A stretch of 64,000 nt of DNA from Cyanobium sp. AMD-g (GCF_024346395.1 NZ_JAGQCW010000001.1:744001-808000); one strand, 5' to 3'. Shown: positions 34,807-49,045, counted from the stretch's first letter. The notes: generated from the letters alone by a model not told the origin. Made by a program: numbers and translations.

Positions 34807-35917
34807 GGCGGCCGTAACGGTGGTAGGCCGCGCAGGCCCCCTCGGAGGACACCATCGGCGCCCCCAGCGGATGCTCGGGGGTGCAGGTGATCCCGAAGGC
34901 GGGGCAGTCCATGGGGCGAGCCCGCCCCTGCAGGATGGCGCCGCTGATGCAGACGCCCGCCGGCTCCGGAGCGCCCGCCGGCCCGATCGGAAGGTCGGCG
35001 AAGCGGGCCCCGGCCTCCAGGCGGCGGAAGGGCGCCCGCAGCCCCAGGCCGCCCCCCGGGATGACGCCGAAGCCCCGCCAGGGCCGGTCCACCGCCTCAA
35101 ACACCGACGCCAGCAGGCCCCGGGCGGCCGGATTGCCCTGCTGCCGCACCACCCGGCCGTAGGCATTCGCCACCTGGGCCTGCCCCCGCTCCAATTGCCG
35201 CACGCAGGCCACCAGGCCCCGCATCAGATCCAGGGGCTCGAAGCCGCTCACCACCACCGGCACCCGGTGCCGATCCACCAGCTGCTCCAGCTCCGTGGTG
35301 CCCATCACCGCGCACACGTGCCCTGCCGCCAGAAACCCCTGCACCTGGTTGCCCTCGGCCGTCAGGATCGCCGCCATGGCGGGGGGCACCCGCACATGGG
35401 CCGCCAGCAGGGACAGGTTGGCCACCCCGGCGGCCATCGCCTGGCGCACCAGCAGGGCCGTGGCCGGGGCCGTGGTCTCGAAGCCCACCGCCAGGAACAC
35501 CACCTGCCGGTCCGGATGGCGCCGGGCCAGGGCGAGGGCCTCCAACGGGGAGGTGAGCAGGCGCACATCGCCCCCCTCGGCCCGCACCCCCAGCAGATCG
35601 CCCGGCCCGCCATCGGCAGCACTGCCCGGCACCCGCAGCATGTCGCCGTAGGAGCAGAGGATCACCTCCGGCCGGCGGGCCAGGCTGCGGGCCGCATCGA
35701 TGGTGGCGGCGGGCGTAACGCAGACCGGGCAGCCGGGGCCGTGGATCAGCCGCAGCCCGGGGGGGAGCAGCTGGTCGAGCCCCCAGCGCACAATGGCGTG
35801 GGTCTGGCCGCCGCACACCTCCATCAGGGTCCATGGACGGGTGGTGATCGCGGCCAGCTCGGCCGCCAGCTCCCGCACGGCGGCCACCTCCGCCGTCAAC
35901 GCCACAGGGTCGTCCAC
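34799..35917 (-). CDS. hypD: Hydrogenase maturation protein HypD
   Basis: 372 aa. Conserved blocks: WTLMEVCGGQTHAIVRWGL, HGPGCPVCVTP, SYGDMLRVPGS, VFLAVGFETTAPATA and the C-terminal Fe-S region with Cys in GVCISGAIL, MDCPAFGITC and SEGACAAY. With HypC it is the scaffold where the Fe(CN)2CO unit is built. GTG 35917 overlaps the upstream DHOD-like gene by 22 bases; GTG 35905 is an alternative. The coupling suggests one transcript with nifJ. Confidence 0.94.
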   Translation of the reverse strand: MDDPVALTAEVAAVRELAAELAAITTRPWTLMEVCGGQTHAIVRWGLDQLLPPGLRLIHGPGCPVCVTPAATIDAARSLARRPEVILCSYGDMLRVPGSAADGGPGDLLGVRAEGGDVRLLTSPLEALALARRHPDRQVVFLAVGFETTAPATALLVRQAMAAGVANLSLLAAHVRVPPAMAAILTAEGNQVQGFLAAGHVCAVMGTTELEQLVDRHRVPVVVSGFEPLDLMRGLVACVRQLERGQAQVANAYGRVVRQQGNPAARGLLASVFEAVDRPWRGFGVIPGGGLGLRAPFRRLEAGARFADLPIGPAGAPEPAGVCISGAILQGRARPMDCPAFGITCTPEHPLGAPMVSSEGACAAYHRYGRRG

Positions 35918-36944
35918 AAGGGGCTGGTTGCCCCGGCGGCATCGGTCGGCAGGAAGGTCTGGACGGCGCGCATGTACTGGGAGCGCTCGTACTCGCTGGG
36001 ATCGGGGCAGCGCTGCTGGCTCATGCAGCCGATCAGCTCCCGGGCGGTGGCGTGCTCGTGCTCCAGCAGCCACTGGCTGAGCTCCTCCTCCAGGCCCGTG
36101 AGCCGGCCGGGGCCGTGGCGCAGCAGGGCGGCCACCACCTGGGTGATGGCGGCACCGGCCATCAGCAGCCGCACCACATCGGTGCCGCGGTGCACGCCGC
36201 CGGTGGCCGCCAGATCCACCGGGTGGCGGCCGTGCAGCAGGGCGATCCAGCGCAGGGGCAGCCGCAGGTCGTGGGGGGTGGACAGCAGCAGGTTGGGCCG
36301 CACCTCCAGTTCCTCGATGTCGATGTCGGGCTGGTAGAAGCGGTTGAACAGCACCAGGCCATCGGCACCGGCGGCCGCCAGCCGCTTGGCCATGGCGCCG
36401 AAGTTGGTGAAGAAGGGGCTGAGCTTCACCGCCAGGGGCAGCGACACCTCAGCGCGCACCTCGGCGACGATCTCCAGCACCTGGTTCTCGATCGCCGCGC
36501 TGGAGAGATCCGGATCGGTGGGGACCGAATAGATGTTCAGCTCCAGGGCGCTGGCGCCGGCCGACTCCATCCGCCGCGCCACCTGCACCCACTGGCCTGG
36601 ATGGGCGCCGTTGAGGCTGGCGATCACCGGGACCGACAGGCGGGAGCGGGCCTGCTCGAGGTGGCGCAGGTAGAGGTCGTGGCCCACGTGGAAGATCGAG
36701 GGCTCGGGGAAGTAGCTGAGCGCCTCGCCGTAACTGTCGGCACCCTGCAGGGTCACCCGGTGCAGCTCCAGCTGGTCGCGCTCGATCTGCTCCTCGAACA
36801 GCGAATGCAGCACCACGGCGGCGGCGCCGGCCTCCTCCAGCCGCAGCAGCTGGTCGATGTCCTCGCTGAGCGGGGCCGCGGCCCCCACCACCAGGGGGCT
36901 GCGCAGCTCCAGGCCCAGGTAGCTGACGGAGAGATCGGGACGAG

Positions 36945-36948
<4 letters not shown>
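35896..36948 (-). CDS. Dihydroorotate dehydrogenase-like flavoprotein linked to nifJ
   Basis: 350 aa with a PyrD-type FMN barrel: YLGLELRSPLVVGAAAPLS, VIASLNGAHPGQW, ALELNIYSVPTDPD, LPLAVKLSPFFTNFG, and the C-terminal phosphate-binding DLAATGGVHRGTDVVRLLMAGA. It is a divergent member, and related genes often sit beside nifJ in cyanobacteria, so a role in pyrimidine synthesis is doubtful. It overlaps nifJ by four bases and hypD by 22. A redox role tied to pyruvate:ferredoxin oxidoreductase is plausible but unproven. Confidence 0.85.
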
Positions 36949-40591
<3,643 letters not shown>

Positions 40592-40595
<4 letters not shown>

Positions 40596-40819
40596 AGGGG
40601 ATCGTCCTCGACGAGGCTGAGGGCCAGGCCCACGTGCACCAGCACCCGATCGCCGACCACGGCCTCGGGCAGGCAGGCCAGGCTCACCTGCTGGCGAACT
40701 CCCCCGAAATCCACCTCGGCGATGCGCCACAGGCCGTCATCGGCCCCGCCCGGCTCAGGCGCCCCCTGCGGCGGCTGGATCCGGATCGAGAGGATGCGGG
40801 CGGGCACAGCCAGGCACAT
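40592..40819 (-). CDS. hypC: Hydrogenase maturation chaperone HypC
   Basis: 75 aa, beginning [10 protein letters not shown], so the essential Cys2 is present; an acidic C-terminus ends SLVEDDPL. HypC/HypD assemble the Fe(CN)2CO moiety and HypC carries it to the large subunit HoxH. ATG 40819 lies inside the end of hypF (65-base overlap). Its stop overlaps the nifJ ATG, so this maturation gene is directly coupled to nifJ. Confidence 0.93.
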
Positions 40820-43322
40820 GGGGAGAGCTGGGCTCGGTGGCACTCCATCCGGTTGTAGGCGCGCCGGCCGGATCTGCCCACGGACCGCCCACCGCCCAGG
40901 CCTGGCCCAGGGCCAGGCCGCCGTCATTGCAGGGCACGACCTGCGGCCAGAACGGCTGCAAGCCCCTGGCCCGCAGCGCCGCGATCGCGGCTTCCAGCAG
41001 CAGCCGGTTCTGGAAACAGCCGCCGCCCAGCGCTACTGGCAGCTTTGCGCTGCTGGCCATGGCGGGGGGGCAGCGCAAGGCAGCGGCGAGGGCGGCCGTC
41101 TCGGCCAGGGCCTCGGCCAGGGCGTGATGGAAGCGGGCGGCACACAGCGCCGGCGGCGTGCCGGTGGCGATTGCCGCCAGCAGCGCCGCCAGCAGCGGTT
41201 CCCAGTCGAGCCAGCCCAGGCTCGGCCCGCCGGAGCCACCCGCAACGGCCTCGGGCGGCACCAGGGGGAGGGGCCAGGGGAAAAGCTCCTGGGGAGCGCT
41301 GGCGGCGGCCCCCTCCAAGCGCAGCCCGCCCTCACCCTCAAAGCTCTGCGCCTGCACCAGCCCCAGCAGCGCGGCGACCGCATCGAACAGCCGGCCGACG
41401 CTGCTGCTGGGGGGGCTGTTGCAGCCGCTGGCGATGGCCTGAAGCAGCAACTGGCGCTCGCCGGCCGTGAAGGCGGCCTGGCTGGGGCGGCTGCCGGGGT
41501 GCTCCAGGGCCCAGGGGCCGGCGGCGGCCAGCAGCCCCAGGGCCGCCCGGCGGGGTTCGGCCATGGCCCGCTCGCCGCCCGGCAGCGGGAAGGGCCGCAG
41601 GGCCACCAGTCGCTCGCAGGCGGGAGCGCCGGGCCCGCCCAGCAGCAGCAGCTCCCCGCCCCAGAGCTGGGGGACGCCGTCGGCGCCCGGGGCGTAGCCC
41701 AGCCCGTCCCAGGTGACGGCCAGCAGCGGCGACGGCAGCCCGTGCTCGGCCAGCACCGCCAGACCGTGGGCCCGGTGGTGCTGGACCGTGTGCCGTGGCC
41801 AGGGCTGATCGGCGGCGAGCTGGTGGCTGAGGTAGCCGGGATGGTCATCGCAGGCGATCCCCGTCAGCTGCCCGCCCCAGCGCCGCTCGATCGCCGCCAG
41901 ACCCTCGGCCAGCCGGGAGAGCAGGCGACCCTCGGCCAGGTCCCCCAGGTGGGGGGCCAGCCACAGCCGCCCGTCCAGCGCCAGGGCCGGCGCACTCTTG
42001 AGATCGCCGCCTAGGGCCACCACCCCCTCGGGCGCCCCGGCTGGAGCCGCCGCCAATGGCAGGGGCTCGGGGGCGTAGCCGCGGGCCCGACGCAGCAGGG
42101 CCGGCTGGCCATCGATCAGCTGCAGCACCGAATCGTCCAGGGGCCGGGCGATGGCACGGTCGTGCACCAGGAAGACATCGGCGATGGGGCTGCCGGCCGC
42201 GCCCCCCAGGCGCTCCAGGGCCTCGGCGGGATCGGTGCACAGCGGCTCGCCGCTGGGGTTGCCGCTGGTGGCCACCAGGGGCCGGCCGAAGGCGTGCGCC
42301 AGGAGATGGTGCAACGGCGAGGCCGGCAGCATCACCCCCAGGCAGGGGCTGCCCGGGGCCACCCCCGGCAGGGCTTCCGGCCCCCCCAGATGGCGGCGCA
42401 ACAACACAATCGGGGCGGCGGGAAGCGCCAGCGCCCGCCGCTCCTCAGCCTCGATGCGGCAGAAGGGCTCCGGGACGTCGGCCGCGGCCACCAGCAGGGC
42501 GAACGGCTTGGCGGGCCGTCGCTTGCGGCGCCGCAGCCGGTCCACCGCCGCTGCGTTGGTGGCATCCACCAGCAGCTGGAAGCCGCCCACCCCCTGCAGG
42601 GCCAGGATCTCCCCGGCGGCGAGGCGCCCGCAGCAGGCTTCGATCAGGGCGGCGGTGCCGCCGTTGCCGCCGGCACCCGCCAGCGGCCGTCCGGCACCAT
42701 CCCACAGGGCCAGCCGCGGCCCGCACGCCGGGCAGGCGATGGTCTCGGCATGGAAGCGGCGATCGGTCGGATCCTCGAACTCGCGGCGGCAATCCGGGCA
42801 GAGGGGGAAGGGGGCCAGGGTGGTGTGGTGTCGGGCCCAGGGCTCGGCGGTGGCGATGCTGAAGCGGGGGCCGCAGTCGCAGCAGCTGATGAACGGGTAG
42901 CCGAAGCGGCGATCGGCGGGATCGGCCAGCTCGGCCCGGCAGGCGCGGCAGGGGGCCCGATCGGCCACCAGGGCCGTCGCCACCAGGTCGATGCCGAAGT
43001 GCTCCGCCCTCCCCGCCCGGATCCGGACCCCCGCCGGGAGCGCCCCGGACGGCCGCGTCGGGAACGGCAGCCAGAGGGGATCCAACCGCTCCATTCGGGC
43101 CCCGGGAGGGAGTTGAAGCGGCAGGCGCCGCAGGAACGCCTCCAGGGCAGGGCGCTCCCCTTCCAGCTGCAGCCGCACCATGCCGGGGCCGTTCTCCACC
43201 TCCCCGCTGAGGTCGAGGTCGGCGGCCAGCCGGTGCACCAGGGGCCGGAAACCGACCCCCTGGACCACCCCGCGGCAGGCGAGTTGCAGCCGGGCCCGTC
43301 CGGCCCCAGGCGGCCCGCTCAC
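40755..43322 (-). CDS. hypF: Carbamoyltransferase HypF
   Basis: 855 aa with the full HypF layout. The N-terminal acylphosphatase domain has [18 protein letters not shown]. Two zinc-finger pairs follow (CRACRAEL with [17 protein letters not shown] with CPACGPRL). Then come a YrdC-like domain ([24 protein letters not shown]) and a Kae1-like C-terminal domain ([28 protein letters not shown]). It makes carbamoyl-adenylate and loads HypE. About 35 residues after the usual LALGQAWA end run into hypC in another frame. Its ATG overlaps the hypB stop. Confidence 0.95.
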   Translation of the reverse strand: MSGPPGAGRARLQLACRGVVQGVGFRPLVHRLAADLDLSGEVENGPGMVRLQLEGERPALEAFLRRLPLQLPPGARMERLDPLWLPFPTRPSGALPAGVRIRAGRAEHFGIDLVATALVADRAPCRACRAELADPADRRFGYPFISCCDCGPRFSIATAEPWARHHTTLAPFPLCPDCRREFEDPTDRRFHAETIACPACGPRLALWDGAGRPLAGAGGNGGTAALIEACCGRLAAGEILALQGVGGFQLLVDATNAAAVDRLRRRKRRPAKPFALLVAAADVPEPFCRIEAEERRALALPAAPIVLLRRHLGGPEALPGVAPGSPCLGVMLPASPLHHLLAHAFGRPLVATSGNPSGEPLCTDPAEALERLGGAAGSPIADVFLVHDRAIARPLDDSVLQLIDGQPALLRRARGYAPEPLPLAAAPAGAPEGVVALGGDLKSAPALALDGRLWLAPHLGDLAEGRLLSRLAEGLAAIERRWGGQLTGIACDDHPGYLSHQLAADQPWPRHTVQHHRAHGLAVLAEHGLPSPLLAVTWDGLGYAPGADGVPQLWGGELLLLGGPGAPACERLVALRPFPLPGGERAMAEPRRAALGLLAAAGPWALEHPGSRPSQAAFTAGERQLLLQAIASGCNSPPSSSVGRLFDAVAALLGLVQAQSFEGEGGLRLEGAAASAPQELFPWPLPLVPPEAVAGGSGGPSLGWLDWEPLLAALLAAIATGTPPALCAARFHHALAEALAETAALAAALRCPPAMASSAKLPVALGGGCFQNRLLLEAAIAALRARGLQPFWPQVVPCNDGGLALGQAWAVGGPWADPAGAPTTGWSATEPSSPHVPGCARPHPLDPDPAAAGGA

Positions 43323-44059
43323 CCGGCGACGGGCACCCGCGCCAGGCCGAGGGCCGCCAGCAGCGCGGCGATGCCCTCACCGGTGCGGGCGGAGACCTCC
43401 ACGATCCGGGCCTGGGGAGCCACCCGGGCCACGTTGCGGCGGGCCTGGGGAGCATCGAAGCCACAGGCCTCAGCCAGGTCGCCCTTGCTGATCACCACCA
43501 CATCAGCGGAATGGAAGGTAGCCGGGTACTTGAGCGGCTTGTCCTCCCCTTCGGTGACCGACAGCAGCACCACCCGCAGGCTTTCGCCCAGGTCGAAGGC
43601 GGCCGGGCAGACCAGATTGCCCACGTTCTCGATCACCAGCAGCTCCAGGCCAGCCAGGGGATGGCCGAGGTGGTCGAGGTCGTGCAGGGCCCGGTGCACC
43701 ATCGCCGCCTCCAGGTGGCAGGCCTGGCCGGTGGTGATCTGCAGGGCCGGCACCCCGGCAGCCCGCAGGCGGCGGGCGTCGTTGTCGGTGGCCAGATCCC
43801 CCACAATCACCGCCATCGGATGGCGTGCCCCTGGCAGGGCCGGGGCCAGCTCCAGGGCCAGCCGCTCCAGCAGGGCGGTCTTGCCGGAGCCAGGGGAAGA
43901 GAGCAGGTTGATCACCCGCACGCCGGCAGCGGCGAAATGCTCCCGGTTGGCCGACGCCTGGGCATCGTTGTGAACCAGCAGGCGCTGGCCCAGCTCCAGG
44001 TGCCGGGGGGGTTCGGTGGCGGCGGCCAACGGCTGGCCGCACGTGCAGTCGACACACAT
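43319..44059 (-). CDS. hypB: Hydrogenase nickel-insertion GTPase HypB
   Basis: About 246 aa. An N-terminal [10 protein letters not shown] Cys cluster can bind nickel. The G domain has Walker [18 protein letters not shown], switch-type [14 protein letters not shown], and metal-site Cys and His in [18 protein letters not shown] long His-rich storage stretch is absent. With HypA it inserts Ni into HoxH. ATG 44059 matches the family start; an in-frame ATG at 44092 adds 11 residues. It is the first gene of the hypB-F-C-nifJ-DHOD-hypD-hypE run, downstream of the outer-membrane gene. Confidence 0.94.
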   Translation of the reverse strand: MCVDCTCGQPLAAATEPPRHLELGQRLLVHNDAQASANREHFAAAGVRVINLLSSPGSGKTALLERLALELAPALPGARHPMAVIVGDLATDNDARRLRAAGVPALQITTGQACHLEAAMVHRALHDLDHLGHPLAGLELLVIENVGNLVCPAAFDLGESLRVVLLSVTEGEDKPLKYPATFHSADVVVISKGDLAEACGFDAPQARRNVARVAPQARIVEVSARTGEGIAALLAALGLARVPVAG

Positions 44060-44152
44060 CGCAGGATCGACCCCCAGACAGGAGAGCGGCACGGAAAAGC
44101 CCCGCCGGGGCCCGGCCTCGCCCGAAGGCTAGGCACGGAGCTCCGACGGGAC

Positions 44153-44177
44153 CCTGATGGCCACCGGGGCCATCAGG
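44153..44177 (-). terminator. Hairpin after the outer-membrane-protein gene
   Basis: A perfect 10-base inverted repeat, CCTGATGGCC and GGCCATCAGG with a 5-base loop, begins about 4 bases after the stop of the minus-strand porin-like gene and ends about 95 bases before hypB. It has no T-run, so it may be a processing or stabilising hairpin rather than a simple intrinsic terminator. Confidence 0.5.
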
Positions 44178-44180
44178 TGT

Positions 44181-45230
44181 TCACCAGAGGCCGCGGATCG
44201 GCGCGGGGGCCGGTTCGGGCTGGAAGCTCGGCGCAGGAGCCGGTGCGGGCTGCATGACGGGTTCCGGCTCCGGGGCGGGAGCGGCCGCCACTGGGCGGGC
44301 GCCGAAGCGGTAGCGGAAGCCGATCTTGCCACCGAAGCTGTTGAAGGCGTCGAAGGTCAGGTTCTCGGAGGAATAACCGCCAGCACCCTGATAGACGCCC
44401 TCAAGATAGACATCGGAGTTGTAGCTCATGGCGTAGCTGACGCCCACCTTGGCCTGCCAACCGAACAGCCCCTTGTTGACACTGTGGGTGGGGAAACCGT
44501 TGAGGCTGAAGCTCGGGGTGCTGAGGTTGGTGTACCCGATGCCACCGCCGATGTAGGGCGTCCAGCGGCTGTTGGTCTCGATGTCGTAGTAGAGGCTGGC
44601 CAGCACATCATTCTTGTTGATGATGCCGGAGACGTTGTTGGTGAAAGGAACGATGCCGAAGGCACCGAAGCCGATCGGATTGGCGGCACCAACGGCGTTC
44701 AGGCTGGCCCGGCTGTAGCCGTAGGTGAGCTCAGCGCGCAGGGCACCGAAGTCGTAGCCGACGCCGACGTCACCGGAGAAGCCACCGCCCAGGTCGAGCT
44801 TGGTGGAGTTGTTGTTGCCGAAGTTGTACAGCAGCGGCGTGAAGAAGGGTGAAACCAGCGTGCCGTTGCTGTTGACCGTCTGGTCGCTGGGGGTCTGGGC
44901 GCCGGCACCGATCGTGAGGTACCAGCCCTGGGCGGAATAGACCTCCTTCACCACCGGCTGGGGGTAGGTCTGGGCGATGAGGGTGGCCTCCGGCGCGGCC
45001 TGGGGAGCCAGGCTTGCGCTGGCGGCTGGAACGTCACTGGGGCCGGCTTCGGGGAGCCCGGGAAGGCCTGCCGACGTTTCCAAGGCCACAGGATTGGTCA
45101 CCGACTCGCTGCGCTCGCCAAGGGGCATGACCTCCGCCATGGCGGGGCCGCCCAGGAGAAGACCGCCCGTGGCAGCGATTCCCACACCGCGGAGAAAAGT
45201 CCGATTGAATGTCCTCGTGAAATAAGTCAT
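44181..45230 (-). CDS. Outer-membrane beta-barrel protein (OmpA/opacity-like)
   Basis: About 349 aa. A signal peptide (FLRGVGIAATGGLLLGGPAMA) is followed by a ~70-residue Ala/Pro-rich linker, then a beta-barrel with alternating strands: GWYLTIGAGAQTPSD, GDVGVGYDFGALRAELTYGYS, YIGGGIGYTNLS, WQAKVGVSYAMS and a last strand GGKIGFRYRFGA. The tail is a Pro/Ala/Glu-rich repeat (PEPEP, PAPAPAP). It sits between hypA and hypB, with its own AT-rich upstream region and a hairpin downstream, and has no known link to hydrogenase. ATG 45230 follows GAGAGGAA. Confidence 0.8.
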   Translation of the reverse strand: MTYFTRTFNRTFLRGVGIAATGGLLLGGPAMAEVMPLGERSESVTNPVALETSAGLPGLPEAGPSDVPAASASLAPQAAPEATLIAQTYPQPVVKEVYSAQGWYLTIGAGAQTPSDQTVNSNGTLVSPFFTPLLYNFGNNNSTKLDLGGGFSGDVGVGYDFGALRAELTYGYSRASLNAVGAANPIGFGAFGIVPFTNNVSGIINKNDVLASLYYDIETNSRWTPYIGGGIGYTNLSTPSFSLNGFPTHSVNKGLFGWQAKVGVSYAMSYNSDVYLEGVYQGAGGYSSENLTFDAFNSFGGKIGFRYRFGARPVAAAPAPEPEPVMQPAPAPAPSFQPEPAPAPIRGLW

Positions 45231-45520
45231 GGGGGTTGCGTTCCTCTCACTCATTTACAACTAAACCCGCGCCATGGTCGAAATGTCAGGCCATGGACAG
45301 CATCAGGCCTGGCACAGAGTGGTAAAAAAAGAAAACTTGCGCAAGATTTCAGTTCATGCTTAAAACTGGCTGCATGTTTGTCGCGAGCGCATAATAGAGC
45401 GGGTTTTTTCAGTCCTGATCGGGATAACCGCCGTCCTGGGTCTGGTGCCGTGGGGTCCGCGTCGGCCTGGTGCCCCGTCCCGGTGTGGCGGGGGTGGACG
45501 GCAGCCAGGCCCGCACTGGC
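45231..45520 (-). promoter_or_regulatory. Intergenic region upstream of the outer-membrane gene
   Basis: 290 bases between hypA and the porin-like gene, with no credible ORF. It has AT-rich patches, including a run of seven A (45324-45330). A perfect palindrome CTTGCGCAAG lies at 45336-45345. A TATTAT hexamer on the minus strand near 45391 could be a -10 box, but no good -35 is seen. The region separates the hox-hypA genes from the outer-membrane gene and the second hyp operon, so independent transcription is likely. Confidence 0.4.
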
Positions 45521-45862
45521 TCAGTCGAGCTCCAGGGAGGCCAGCTGCAGTTCCCGGCCCCGCAGCAGCTCCCGGCTGATGCGGCCGCAGCGCGGGCAGT
45601 CGCAGCAGCCATCGCGCGCCGGGAACGGCTGACCGCAGGCGGAGCAGAAACAGGCCGCGGGCACCGCCTCGATCACCAGCCGGGAGCCGGCGGCGATCGT
45701 GTCCGCCATCACCACCGTGTGGGCCAGTCGCAGGGCCTCGATCTCCACCCCCGCCAGGCTGCCCACCCGCAGGGTGATGGCGGTGATGCGGCGGGCCCCA
45801 TGCAGGGCGGCCTGCTCCAGGGCCTGCTGCCGCACGGCGTCCATCAGGCTGAGTTCATGCAA
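45521..45862 (-). CDS. hypA: Hydrogenase nickel-insertion protein HypA
   Basis: 113 aa. The start is TTG, giving (M)[13 protein letters not shown], so the nickel-binding His2 and Glu3 are kept. The zinc site is formed by CSAC and CPRC. VGSLAGVEIEALRLAH is typical of the family. It delivers Ni to HypB/HoxH. The TTG overlaps the hoxW stop by 8 bases; in-frame codons upstream lie in hoxW and are not HypA-like. It is separated from the other hyp genes by the outer-membrane gene. Confidence 0.93.
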   Translation of the reverse strand: MHELSLMDAVRQQALEQAALHGARRITAITLRVGSLAGVEIEALRLAHTVVMADTIAAGSRLVIEAVPAACFCSACGQPFPARDGCCDCPRCGRISRELLRGRELQLASLELD

Positions 45863-46286
45863 GCAACCAGCCCCGCAGCAGCCGGCGCGCCTGCGGCAAC
45901 TGGCGCCGCAGCTGCGGCGAGAAGTGATCGCCCCAGGAGAAATCGAAGGCCGGCACCAGCAGCTCATGGGCCGGCACACAGCGGTCGAACAGCTGCTCGG
46001 CCAGGGCCAGCAGCCGGGCGGGCGCCACCCGGTGCGTGTCCCGCTCCCAGCCGCCTGAGGCCACCAGGGGGCGCAGCAGGCAGCGGCTGCGGGGCGGCGC
46101 CAGCCAGGCGTCGACGATCAGCAGTCGCTCGGCGGCCGCCACCACCTCGGCCAGTTCGGGGGTGAGCTGGTGGCGCTGCAGCCCCAGACCCTCCACCAGG
46201 TGCCAGCCCACGCCGTCATCGCCCCGCAGGGGGTTGCCGATGCCAATCAGCAGCGCGCCTCCGGTGCCGACGCCGGCGCCGCTCAT
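45855..46286 (-). CDS. hoxW: Hydrogenase maturation endopeptidase HoxW
   Basis: 143 aa of the HyaD/HycI/HoxW family. It has [20 protein letters not shown], with metal-binding acids in GDD and in [10 protein letters not shown], plus a His in the C-terminal half. It trims the C-terminal peptide of HoxH once nickel is in place. It overlaps hoxH by four bases and hypA by eight. Confidence 0.92.
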   Translation of the reverse strand: MSGAGVGTGGALLIGIGNPLRGDDGVGWHLVEGLGLQRHQLTPELAEVVAAAERLLIVDAWLAPPRSRCLLRPLVASGGWERDTHRVAPARLLALAEQLFDRCVPAHELLVPAFDFSWGDHFSPQLRRQLPQARRLLRGWLLA

Positions 46287-47725
46287 CCCCGCAAACGCTC
46301 GGCCAGCACCGTGCCATCGGCGGCCAGCAGCTGCAGCCGCAGCGGCATCTGGCCGGCGGCGTGGGTGGAGCAGGAGAGGCAGGGGTCGAAGCAGCGGATG
46401 CCCGCCTCCACCCGGTTGAGCATCGCCTCGGGGATCTCGGCGCCGGCGGGCACCGGATCGGGGATGTACTCCCGGGCGATCTGGTGCACGGTGCGGTTCA
46501 TCGCCAGGTTGTTCTGGCCGGTGGCGATGATCAGGTTGACGCTGGTGAGCAGGCCGTCGTCATCCACCTTGTAGTGGTGAAAGAGGGTTCCCCGGGGCGC
46601 CTCGCTCACCCCCACCGCCTCGTTGCGGTTGAGCGAGGCGCGGGAACGGATCCGGCCGTGCATCAGCTCGGGGTCGGCCACCAGGATCTCGATCGCCTCC
46701 AGGCAGGCCACGATCTCCACCAGCCGGGCGTGGTGATACGCGAAGCTCGAGGTGACGGGCTGGCCGCTGCGCTGGCGCAGCTCCGCCAGCTCCCGGTCGG
46801 CCCAGGGGGTGCCGATGCCGTCGCAGACGTTGAGCCGGGCCAGGGGGCCCACCCGGTAGATCCCCTCCGGGTAGCCCAGGGGCTTGTAGTAGGGGAACTT
46901 GAGGTAGCTCCAGGGTTCCACCGCCTCGCCGAGGAACTCGGCGTAGTTGTCCTCGCTGAGCTGGTCGGCGACGATCGCCCCATTCGCATCGCGGAAGCGG
47001 ATGCGCCCCTCGATGTGCTCCCAGAGCCCCTTGGGGGTCACCAGGCCCATGAACAGGCTGGGGAAGTCGCCGAAGACCCGCTGCTCCCTCTGCAGGGGGC
47101 CATCCAGCAGTTTCTTGTAGAGCTCCAGCGCCAGGGTCACCGTGGCGCGGGCCTCCGGCAGGCGCCCCAGGATCCAGTCCCTGGCCTCCAGGCTCAGGGG
47201 GGAGCGCACGCCACCGGGCACGGCCCAGGCGGAGTGGATCTTGCGGCCGCCCAGGAGCTCCAGGATCTGCTGGCCGAACTGGCGCAGGCGGATGCCGGCC
47301 CGGGCCAGGTCGGGGTCGGCGGTCATCAGGCCGAAGACATTGCGCCTGGCCGGATCGCTCTCCCAGCCCAGCAGGAAATCGGGGCTGCTGAGGTGAAAGA
47401 AGGAGAGCGCATGCGACTGGGTGAGCTGGGCCAGGTTGAGCAGCCGCCGCAGCTTGTCGGCCGCCGGTGGGATCGCGATCGCCAGCAGCTTGTCGCCGGT
47501 CTTGGCGGCCGCCAGCAGGTGGCTCACCGGGCAGATGCCGCAGATGCGGGCGGTGATGCCGGCCATCTCGGTGAAGGGCCGGCCCTCGCAGAACTTCTCG
47601 AAGCCCCGGTACTCCACCACGTGGAAGCGGGTGTCGGTGAGGTGGCCGGCCCCATCGAGGTGGAGGGTGATCTTGGCGTGGCCCTCGATGCGGGTCACCG
47701 GATCGATGATGACGGTGCGGGTCAT
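46283..47725 (-). CDS. hoxH: Bidirectional [NiFe] hydrogenase large subunit HoxH
   Basis: 480 aa. The Ni-Fe ligands are Cys62 and Cys65 ([10 protein letters not shown]) and Cys449 and Cys452 ([13 protein letters not shown]). About 25 residues follow His455, the expected HoxW cleavage point, so the protein is made as a precursor. N-terminal [14 protein letters not shown] is diagnostic. With HoxY it forms the hydrogenase module of the NAD(P)/ferredoxin-linked cyanobacterial enzyme that makes or uses H2. Motifs are intact, so the enzyme is probably functional. Confidence 0.97.
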   Translation of the reverse strand: MTRTVIIDPVTRIEGHAKITLHLDGAGHLTDTRFHVVEYRGFEKFCEGRPFTEMAGITARICGICPVSHLLAAAKTGDKLLAIAIPPAADKLRRLLNLAQLTQSHALSFFHLSSPDFLLGWESDPARRNVFGLMTADPDLARAGIRLRQFGQQILELLGGRKIHSAWAVPGGVRSPLSLEARDWILGRLPEARATVTLALELYKKLLDGPLQREQRVFGDFPSLFMGLVTPKGLWEHIEGRIRFRDANGAIVADQLSEDNYAEFLGEAVEPWSYLKFPYYKPLGYPEGIYRVGPLARLNVCDGIGTPWADRELAELRQRSGQPVTSSFAYHHARLVEIVACLEAIEILVADPELMHGRIRSRASLNRNEAVGVSEAPRGTLFHHYKVDDDGLLTSVNLIIATGQNNLAMNRTVHQIAREYIPDPVPAGAEIPEAMLNRVEAGIRCFDPCLSCSTHAAGQMPLRLQLLAADGTVLAERLRG

Positions 47726-47735
47726 GGCGAGGTCC

Positions 47736-48314
47736 TCATCCGAAGCGCAGCATGGCGGCCCCCTCCATCACCGGCCGCTCGCCGGCCAGCAGGGGTGTGA
47801 TCGCCTCGCGGATGCGCTCGGCGGAGGGGGGGCAGCCCGGCAGGTACAGATCCACCGGGATCACCTCATGCAGGGGCAGCACCTTCGGCAGCAGCTCGGG
47901 AACGATGCCGGGGGCGAAGGGCAGCTGGCCCGTGGCATCGGCCAGCTCCAGATAGCCCCGCTCCAGCACCGCCTTGGCGCCGTCGTGGCCGCCATCGAGC
48001 AGATTGCGCAGTCCCGGCACGTTGGCCGTCACGGCGCAGTCGCCGAAGGAGATCACCAGGGCCGTGCGCGCGCGCACCTGCAGGGCCAGTTCGAGGTTGT
48101 CGACATTGGCCACCGCCCCCTCCACCAGGGCGATGTCGACGCTCTCGGGGTAGATCTTGACGTCGGTGCCGACCGGCGAGAAGACCACATCCACCTTCTC
48201 GGCCAGGTCGAAGAGGAACTCGTCGAGATCGAGGAACGACATGTGACAGCCGGAGCATCCCGCCAGCCAGACGGTGGCGAGGCGGAGCTTGGCGGCGGGC
48301 GGGGTGGCGGTCAT
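47736..48314 (-). CDS. hoxY: Bidirectional hydrogenase small subunit HoxY
   Basis: 192 aa. The proximal [4Fe-4S] cluster is bound by Cys20 and Cys23 ([12 protein letters not shown]) with later Cys in [13 protein letters not shown] and [12 protein letters not shown]. It carries one cluster, as in other short HoxY/NuoB-like subunits. It passes electrons between HoxH and HoxU/HoxF. ATG 48314 fits the family; in-frame codons above it lie in hoxU. It starts 11 bases after hoxU. Confidence 0.95.
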   Translation of the reverse strand: MTATPPAAKLRLATVWLAGCSGCHMSFLDLDEFLFDLAEKVDVVFSPVGTDVKIYPESVDIALVEGAVANVDNLELALQVRARTALVISFGDCAVTANVPGLRNLLDGGHDGAKAVLERGYLELADATGQLPFAPGIVPELLPKVLPLHEVIPVDLYLPGCPPSAERIREAITPLLAGERPVMEGAAMLRFG

Positions 48315-48325
48315 GGGGAGGGATG

Positions 48326-49045
48326 TCACTGGTTGTGCCAGCGGCGCTGGTCGCGGGCGCTGCGCAGCAGGGCGGGCAGGGTGGCGTCGGGCTGCTTCTC
48401 GGCGGTGGTGTCGCTGTTGCGGAACAGGGCGCCGGTGGGACACACCTCGACGCACTTGCCGCAGGAGGTGCAGGCCTGCACCTGGCCCCAGGGCTCATCG
48501 AGGCCGGCGACGATGTGGCACTGGCCGCCGCGGCTGCCGATGTCCCACACATGGGCCCCCTCGATCTCGTCGCACACCCGCACGCAGCGTGTGCAGAGGA
48601 TGCAGCGGTTGTGGTCGAGGGTGAACTGGGGGTGGGAGGCGTCCACCGACCGCTGGGGGTACTGGTAGGGGAAGCGGGAGTGGTCCATGCCCACGCTCAC
48701 GGCCATGTCCTGCAGTTCGCAGCGGGTGTTGGCCACGCAGACGGCGCAGATGTGGTTGCCCTCGGCGAAGAACAGCTCCACCGTCATGCGCCGGTACTCC
48801 CTGAGCCGGGGGGTGTGGGTGTGGACCACCATGCCCTCGGCGGCGGCGGTGCTGCAGGCGGGCAGCAGCTTGCCGGAGCCCTCCACCTCCACCAGGCACA
48901 GCCGGCAGGCCGACACCGGGGTGAGGCCTTCGAGGTGACACAGGGTGGGGACATTGGCCTCCGCCGCCCGGGTGGCCTCCAGCAGGCTGGCCCCCGCCGG
49001 CACCGCCACGTCCTGGCCATTCACCGTGAGAGTGACGACGCTCAT
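48326..49045 (-). CDS. hoxU: Hydrogenase diaphorase Fe-S subunit HoxU
   Basis: 239 aa, related to the N-terminus of NuoG. The [2Fe-2S] ligands are Cys36, Cys47, Cys50 and Cys64. A His/Cys-type cluster region, [17 protein letters not shown], follows, then two [4Fe-4S] motifs, [11 protein letters not shown] and [12 protein letters not shown]. It wires the HoxYH hydrogenase to HoxF and HoxE. It overlaps hoxF by four bases. Confidence 0.96.
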   Translation of the reverse strand: MSVVTLTVNGQDVAVPAGASLLEATRAAEANVPTLCHLEGLTPVSACRLCLVEVEGSGKLLPACSTAAAEGMVVHTHTPRLREYRRMTVELFFAEGNHICAVCVANTRCELQDMAVSVGMDHSRFPYQYPQRSVDASHPQFTLDHNRCILCTRCVRVCDEIEGAHVWDIGSRGGQCHIVAGLDEPWGQVQACTSCGKCVEVCPTGALFRNSDTTAEKQPDATLPALLRSARDQRRWHNQ

